Part shown: positions 57,635 through 64,000 of the stretch, one piece after another
How the letters are laid out: every line of letters starts with the position of its first letter
How positions within the stretch are numbered: position 1 is the stretch's first letter
Origin: Hemerocallis citrina
Taxonomy: Eukaryota; Streptophyta; Magnoliopsida; Asparagales; Asphodelaceae
Direction: 5' to 3'
Assembly: GCA_017893485.1 (NCBI GenBank)
Contig: CM030362.1
Span: 39,278,984 to 39,342,983, forward strand
Length of the DNA: 64,000 bases
Program-made: the position numbers and the translations under genes
The notes under the pieces: generated by a model
What the model was told of the DNA's origin: nothing
Database searches by the model: none
The model's input: the letters and a program-made list of their open reading frames with translations, nothing else

Positions 57635-60430
57635 TCATACAAACAATTCAGGAAATTCCTTCTGCATGCGATCCTCTGGCTCCCAAGTAGCCTCCTCGAA
57701 CTGTTGATTCCTCCACAACACTTTGACCATAGGTATCACCTTGCTCCTAAGGACTTTCTCCCTACGATCAACGATCTCAACAGGCTGTTCCTTGTAGCTC
57801 AAGTTCACCTGTAGATCTTCGGGAACCTCTACCAACTGATGATTCTGATCGGCCACATACTTCCTTAATAGCGACACATGAAACACATCATGTACTTGCG
57901 CTAACTCCTCTGGAAGTTTCAATCTGTATGCTGTCTTGCCAATCCTCTCCACGATCCTGTACGGTCCAATATAACTTGGCGCCAACTTGCCTCCCTTACC
58001 AAATCTGATCACTCCTTTGGTCGGAGAAACCTTGAGAAAAACTGCATCCCCAACTTCAAATTCCAAATCTCTTCGTCGAGTGTCAGCATAACTCTTCTGC
58101 CGACTCTGAGCTTCAACTAACCTCTTGCGAATCAGCTCAATCTGCTCGGATGTCTGCTGTACAATCTCAAGACCATACATCTGCCTCTCGCCAACCTCAT
58201 ACCAATAAACAGGTGTCCTGCACCTCCGCCCGTACAAAGCTTCATACGGTGCCATCCCAATACTTGCATGGTAACTGTTGTTATAAGCAAACTCAACCAA
58301 TGCCAAGTATCTCTCCCAACTACCACCGAAGTCCATAACACAAGCTCTCAACATATCTTCCAGCACTCGATTCACCCTCTCCGTCTGACCATCGGTCTGC
58401 GGATGAAATGCTGTACTGAAATCAGTTCTGGTGCCTAAAGCTGCTTGTAGGCTCTTCCAAAACCTCGAAGTAAACCTTGGATCTCTGTCAGAAACAATTG
58501 ACACAGGAACTCCATGAAGTCTCACGATCTCTCCAATGTACAACTCAGCCAATTTCTCCATTGACCAAGTAATCTTCATGGCTAGAAAATGTGCCGACTT
58601 AGTCAATCGGTCCACAACAACCCAAATCGAGTCATTGCCCTTCGAACTCCTCGGCAAACCCATGATAAAGTCCATACTGATATTCTCCCACTTCCACTCT
58701 GGAATGGGTAATGGCTGTAACAAACCTCCAGGTCTCTGATTTTCTGCCTTGATCTGCTGACAAGTCAGACACCTTGCCACAAAATCTGCTACATCCCGCT
58801 TCATACCAGACCACCAAAAGTGTGGTTTGATGTCCCTGTACATCTTAGTGCCTCCTGAATGAACTGACAACAATGTACTGTGTGCTTCCTGCAAGATACT
58901 CTCCCTCAACTCTGCATTATCTGGAACACACAACCTCTCACCCATCCAAAGAACTCCATCTTGGACACGAAATTCTGATAACTTGCCTTCTGAAACCTGC
59001 TGCAACATCTTCTGGATATCTGAATCTGACCTCTGACCTTCCACAATATTCTCTCTCAAAGACGGCTGCAACCTCAACTGAGCCAAAGATGCCCCTAAAC
59101 CTCGCAGTACCACCTCGATACCTGCCTGATCGATCTCTGCTGCCAACTCCCTTTGAGTAGTGATCAATCTCGATAAGCTACTCTTCCTGCTAAGTCCATC
59201 AGCCACTACATTCGCCTTGCCCGGATGATACTTGATCTCAGGACGAATGTCTTCCAATACCTCCAACCACCTTCTCTGCCGAAGATTCAAATCCCTCTGC
59301 TGATAAATATACTTCAGGCTCTTGTGATCAGTGTACATGTTGACTTTCTCACCATAAACATAATGCCTCCATAGCTTCAAGGCATAAATGATAGCTGCTA
59401 GCTCCAGATCATGCGTCGGATAATTCTTCTCATGCGGACGCAACTGCCTCGAACCATAAGCAATGACCTTCCCTTCTTGCATCAAGACACATCCCAAACC
59501 TCTGAGAGATGCATCACTGAAGATATCATAATCCTTCCCAGCTTGCGGCAATGCCAATATAGGTGCGGTAGTCAACCTTTCCTTTAACTCAAGGAAACTC
59601 TCCTCGCACTTATCGGTCCATACAAATGCCACATTCTTTCGGGTCAAACCTGTCATCGGAACTGCAATCTGAGAATACCCCTAAATAAATCTCCTGTAGT
59701 ACCCAGCTAATCCCAAGAAGCTTCTGACTTCCTTCACTGACGTCGGCCTGGGCCAATCCTTCACTGCTTCCACTTTCTGAGGATCAGTAGCCACTCCCTC
59801 CTTAGAAAGAATTTGACCAAGGAAAGCTACCTCAGACTTCCAAAATTCACACTTCAACAATTTGGCATACAAACTGTGCTCCTGCAACGTCTGTAACACT
59901 GCTGTCAAGTGCGTCGAATGATCCTCTTCCGACTTCGAATATACCAAGATATCATCAATGAAGACCACTACGAAGGAATCAATGAACGGTCTCAACACCC
60001 GATTCATCATATCCATGAAAACTGCTGGCGCATTCGTCAACCCGAATGGCATCACCAAAAACTCATACAGCCCATGACGAGTCCTGAACGCTGTCTTACT
60101 CACATCTTCCTCCTTGACTCGAACCTGATGATATCCTGACCTCAGATCAATCTTCGAAAACACTGCTGCTCCACGAAGCCTGTCGAACAAATCATCAATC
60201 CGCGGCAATGGATACTTGTTCTGAATAGTCACCCTATTCAACTCCCGATAGTCAATGCACATCCTCATCGACCCATCCTTCTTCTTGACCAAAAACACTG
60301 GCGCTCCCCACGGAGAAGAACTCGGTCTGATAAGCCCTTTGCTCAAAAGCTCCTCAATCTGTTTCTTCACTTCATCTTGCTCTACAGGTGCCATCCTGTA
60401 CGGAGCCTTGGAAATCGGCACAATATCCTA
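57635..60430 (-). pseudogene. Chromovirus pol: RT, RNase H, integrase, chromodomain
   Basis: A single minus-strand frame broken once, by TAG at 59678-59680 after [13 protein letters not shown] (Gln or Glu expected). Domains: RT ([32 protein letters not shown]), RNase H (FSDASLRGLGCVLMQEGK, HDLELAAIIYALKLWRHY), integrase zinc site (HSGGTKMYRDIK, CLTCQQIK), DDE core (SMDFIMGLPR, IVSDRDPRFTS, HPQTDGQTERVNR), and a C-terminal chromodomain (VKVLWRNQQFEEATWEPEDR). Chromodomains guide integration toward marked chromatin. The N-terminal polyprotein half is missing, so the element is dead, though the catalytic residues remain. Confidence 0.92.
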
Positions 60431-60800
60431 GCAATGCTGCGCTGTTAGTTGATAACCGTGGTAGAAGTAATAATATAGTAAGGTCGCAAAGCAGGAATCA
60501 CAGGTCCAAGTCAAGAAGTGGACATCGCAAAGGTGAATAATGGTACTGCAAGAAGTCGGGACACATGATAGACCAATGCGAAGGGTATAAGAAAGTACAA
60601 CCAGGGTCACAGGTAGCCAATGTGGTAAGTATTAAACTCTGTCTAGATAAATTGTGTTTATCTGGTGGATTTAATATAATGCAAGATGATTGGTGTATAG
60701 ACTCAGATACTTCTTTTCATTGTACACCCATAAGGAATGTTTTTTAGGATTATAGGACAGATAATTTTGGTGTAGTTTCAGTTGGTAACCAATTCTAGGT
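60431..60800 (+). pseudogene. Copia C gag end and protease
   Basis: Resumes with AALLVDNRGRSNNIVRSQSR. The zinc knuckle CKKSGHMIDQC has lost its first Cys to a TAA. The protease active site reads WCIDSDTSFHCTP, where D-S-G is expected; Gly to Asp is one G-to-A change. Stops follow. Not functional. Confidence 0.75.
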
Positions 60801-62320
60801 AGAGGCACAGTGAGAGTGAAAGCTCGCAATGGTGGGAAATTGGTCTTGAATGACACAAGACATATTCCAAGTTTGAAGAAGAACTTAATCTTAACCAGCA
60901 AACTAGACAAAGAAGGATTCACAACAACTTTTGGGCATGGATAATGGAAGGTGACTACCGGTGTCAGGTTGGTGACAAAAGGAAAGCGTGGTAACACGTT
61001 GTACTTACTTAGAGGAGGTGATTCAGGTGATATCATTGCTACTATATCAGCAGGTAGTTCCGCTTCAATTCTATGGCATGTCAGGTTGGGGCACCTTAGT
61101 GAAAATGGTGTCAAGTAGCTTTGTTCTAGTGATCTTTTGCCGGAGCATAAGAAGGTTGAGATGGATTTCTGTGAGAACTACGTGATGGGAAAACAGAAAA
61201 CAGTTAGCTTTCAGTTGAGTGGGCGTGAGAAGAAGCTTGGGAAGCTAGAGTTGGTATATATAGATGTGTGGGGTCCAGCTCAGAAATTCTTTTATGGTGG
61301 TAAAACATATTTCGTTACATTCATTGATGATGCTACAAGGAAAGTTTGGATTCATGCAATTCGCAAGAAACCAGAGGTGTTTGATGCATTCAAAGCATGG
61401 AAGGTCAGAGTTGAGAATGAGACGGGTTGCAAAGTGAAAACATTAAAGTCCGACAATAGAGGTGAGTACACAAGTAAAAAGTTTGTTGACTATCTGGCAA
61501 AGGAAGGTATCAAAGGAATCAGGACAGTTCCTAAGACTCCATAGGAGAATGGTGTAGCAGAAAGAATGAACCGCACGATACTCGAAAGAGCGAGATGCAT
61601 GAGACATCATGCGGGTCTTCCGGTCCATCTTTGGGCTTCTACAGAGGATACAACAGTGTACTTGATTAACCGTTGCCCGTCTAATGCCCTTAATGGGGTC
61701 ATCCGTAAGAACCATGGTAAGGTAAATCTGTCAATTTTTTGGTTGTATTGCATATTCACTAAGCGAGAGGGAAGAAAGGAAGAAACTGGATTCTAAATCC
61801 AGAAAGTGTGTATTCATTGGCTACACTGTCAGTTAGGTTACAAACTTTGGGACTTTGTGGATATCAAGGTCATTCGCAGTAGGAATGTAGTGTTCAATAG
61901 AGATGTCTTGTACAAGGACAGACACGCAGGACAAGGCAGTACAACCAGTTCAGAGTCAGACTGTGATTCAGACTCAGATTCAGAATCTGAAGGTGGTCCT
62001 AGTAGTGGGAGCCCTATAGTGCAGCAGCAGGTACAAATACCATAGACAGCACAGAAGACTCATGGTGAGCCTATTGGGAATGAGCAGGTTATCCAAGACG
62101 AACAGGTATAGCCAGAACAGTTCAGAAAACCTGAACCACTCGGTGAACCGGTACACACATTGAGAAGATCGACACGAGAGAGAAGGACAACCAAGATATT
62201 TGATCCATCAGCTAGTATTGTTCACGAGCATGTTCTGTACATGGATTCAGGAGAGCCAGAGACTCATGAGGAGGCTTTGAAGGATGATGCTCGAATTCAG
62301 TAGGAGTTAGCCATGAGGGA
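60801..62320 (+). pseudogene. Copia C integrase region
   Basis: Near-copy of copia A integrase: HVRLGHLSENGVK, FCENYVMGKQKTVSFQLSGR (this frame is intact here, unlike copia A), YIDVWGP, and KSDNRGEY, where the second Asp is kept but a Gly is lost. TAG replaces Gln in the P-x-E-N-G motif at 61541-61543, and there is a frameshift near 61730. Confidence 0.8.
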
Positions 62321-63808
62321 CGAGATGAACTCCTTGGAACAGAACAAAACTTGGGAGTTGACCAAGTTACCTGTAGGAAAATAGGCTCTTATGAACAAAT
62401 AGATTTTTAGAGTCAAGGATGAGGCAGATTACAGTAAGAGGTACAAGGTGAGACGTGTTGTAAAAAGATTCTCTCAAAAAGAAGGTGTTGATTACAGTGA
62501 GATCTTTGCACCGGTTTTGAAGATGGCTTCAATCAGGGTTCTACTTAGTATTGTGGCAGTTGAAGATTTACACTTAGAGCAGTTGGATGTGAAAACAACA
62601 TTTCTCCATAGTAATGTCGAAAAAGAGCTGTACATGAAACAACCCATAGGTTTTGAAGCTAAAGGGAATGAAGACATGGTGTGTCGACTAAAGAAGAGTT
62701 TTTATGGGCTAAAACAAGTACCACGACAATAGTATTTGAAGTCTGATTGCTTTATGAAAGGAAATTATTTCGATAGATGCGAAACAGATCATTATGTGTA
62801 TGTTCGTAGATATGAGGACAATAATATAGTTACCTTGGCATTGTATGTGGACGACATGTGGTTAGCAGGTTCATGTATAGAGAAAATCAAGGGAATGAAG
62901 AATATACTAGTTTCGGAATTTTCTATAAAGGACCTGGGTGAAGCAAAGCAAATTCTCGGCATGAAGTTAGTAGAGACAGGAAAAGCAAGAAGCTTTAGCT
63001 ATCTCAAGCGGACTATGTGAAGAAGGTGTTGAAGAGATTCAATATGGATGATGCGAGGCCAGTCACTTATCCCTTGGCTGCTCACTTCAAGTTATTTATG
63101 GACTTATGTCCTAAAACGGACGCAGAGATGGAGGAAATGGCTGCTATTCCTTATGCCTCAGCCATTAGGAGTTTGATGTATGTGATGGTGTCTACAAGAC
63201 CAGACATCGCACAAGCAGTGGGAGTTGTCAGCCGTTACATGAAGAATCCAGGTAAACAACATTGGAATGCAGTAAAGTGGATTCTTAAATATGTAGCATG
63301 TACTTCAAATTTTTTCTTTGTTTTGGGGGAGATTCCTTGCATATACATGGATATGTGGATGCGAATTTTTTGGGCGATCGTCACGGTTGCAAAAGTACTA
63401 CTGGGTATGTATTTATAGTTGGAGGAACAACTGTCAGTTGGGCTTCGCAGTTACAAAAGGTTGTAGCACAGTTAATCACAGAGTCAGAGTATATGGCACT
63501 TACAGAAGCAATGAAAGACATGTTGTGGATTTCGGAGCTTATGAAACTGATGGGTAGAGAGCAACACATAGGTGAGTTATGGTGTGAGACAATCAAAGTA
63601 TAGTTTTCTTGGCAAAAAACTCAACATATCACTTAGGACCTGACACATCCGATTGAGATATCATTTTATTAGAATGGCAGTTGAAAAGAAATGGTTGAAG
63701 CTTTCAAAGATTCTTGGCACAAAGAATCCGGCGGACATGCTCACAAAGGTAGTGGATAGCAGGAAACATCAGTTCTGCTATACTCCTATTGAATTGTCTC
63801 CAGGTTAA
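62321..63808 (+). pseudogene. Copia C RT and RNase H
   Basis: YSEIFAPVLKMASIRVLLS, LALYVDDMWLAGS (catalytic YVDD kept), YASAIRSLMYVMVSTRPDI, then RNase H (IHGYVDANFLGDRHGCKSTT, SWASQLQKVVAQ). Several stops and frameshifts (near 62383, 62730, 63000 and 63590). Confidence 0.85.
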
Positions 63809-63823
63809 TTGATGAGGAGACTC

Positions 63824-64000
63824 TGTAACACCCCACAAAATTGAGTTATGATAATTTTGGCATCGCGTGTTACACACGTATATTTTGTACCATTATGAGT
63901 AATATTCGTAACGTATTTTTATATAAATATAATATATTTCTTATATTCTGATTATTTATATGTTTTCCGCTTTCTCAAAACTCATTTTTATCCTAATTTT
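63824..64000. mobile_element. LTR of another gypsy element, cut by window end
   Basis: TGTAACACCCCACAAAATTG begins abruptly in copia C after GACTC (63819-63823), a point where copia A continues uninterrupted. TGTAACACCCC starts are typical of plant gypsy LTRs. Orientation and family cannot be decided. Confidence 0.6.

Larger units (their letters stand above)
54608..60430 (-). mobile_element. Truncated chromodomain gypsy element (Tekay/Del-like)
   Basis: Minus-strand chromovirus: 3' LTR at 54608-57426, polypurine tract, and pol from RT to chromodomain. Gag, protease and the whole 5' LTR are absent; the sequence switches to copia C at about 60430. Copia C also lacks some gag sequence at this joint, so a deletion probably removed both. 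No target duplication can be read. Confidence 0.85.
53395..63823 (+). mobile_element. Copia element C, twice interrupted
   Basis: Relative of copia A, plus orientation: 5' LTR 53395-54076, PBS 54080-54091, gag start, then a truncated chromodomain gypsy insert (54608-60430), then gag end, protease, integrase, RT and RNase H to about 63808. At 63824 another LTR interrupts it in the segment before its 3' LTR, which is therefore outside the window. Many stops and frameshifts. It keeps the gag and protease parts that copia A has lost. Confidence 0.85.

Noticed and set aside
57635..60430. Integrated pararetrovirus
   Set aside because: Integrase, chromodomain, an LTR and a polypurine tract are present and no movement or coat protein is seen, so it is a chromodomain gypsy element.

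Overview
This is plant nuclear DNA, most likely from a flowering plant with a repeat-rich genome; the species cannot be read from the sequence. The evidence is GT-AG introns, a plant family-1 glycosyltransferase with a PSPG box, the last exon of an NAA50-type acetyltransferase, and plant-specific retrotransposon lineages (Tat, Athila, chromodomain gypsy, Ty1/copia, L1). Only two host genes can be supported: the NAA50 terminal exon (19016-19236, +) and an intact intronless UDP-glycosyltransferase (27961-29394, +). Nearly everything else is mobile or tandem-repeat DNA.

Layout. 1-786: Tat-type LTR cut by the window edge. 787-16090: a degenerate array of a ~69-bp AT-rich unit, carrying MITE, LINE and SINE relics. 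A 9.7-kb Tat-lineage gypsy element is inserted in it (4173-13898, minus strand, TSD GTTTA). That element has gag and protease but no RT, RNase H or integrase. Instead it carries a four-exon gene on the opposite strand (7376-10322, +) with its own TATA box and poly(A) signal. 16090-19500: low-copy DNA ending in the NAA50 exon. 19616-27430: copia LTRs, several MITEs, a Helitron-like end, LINE debris and more of the 69-bp unit, now in the opposite orientation. 27961-29394: the glycosyltransferase.

30076-51540 is a five-layer nest. An L1 relic was split by copia element A (30477-50525, TSD GATGG). Copia A was split by a long solo LTR (33960-49282, TSD TTCTT). That was split by a copia-type solo LTR (36832-48450, TSD GCGAC), and that in turn by a young Athila element (37018-47114, TSD GTATA) with an almost intact gag-pol. 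All four target-site duplications are exact. LTR divergence falls from about 8% (copia A) to about 0.4% (Athila), as the nesting order predicts. 51600-64000 holds a minus-strand L1 relic interrupted by copia C, a relative of copia A. Copia C is itself interrupted by a truncated chromodomain gypsy element (54608-60430) and, at the right edge, by another LTR.

The most unusual features are: (1) a palindromic motif with core GTCGAC, often in pairs 20-22 bp apart, that recurs in LTRs of unrelated element families and even inside the Athila coding region; (2) the antisense four-exon gene in a polymerase-less Tat element; (3) the 69-bp repeat lying in opposite orientations on either side of the NAA50 exon.
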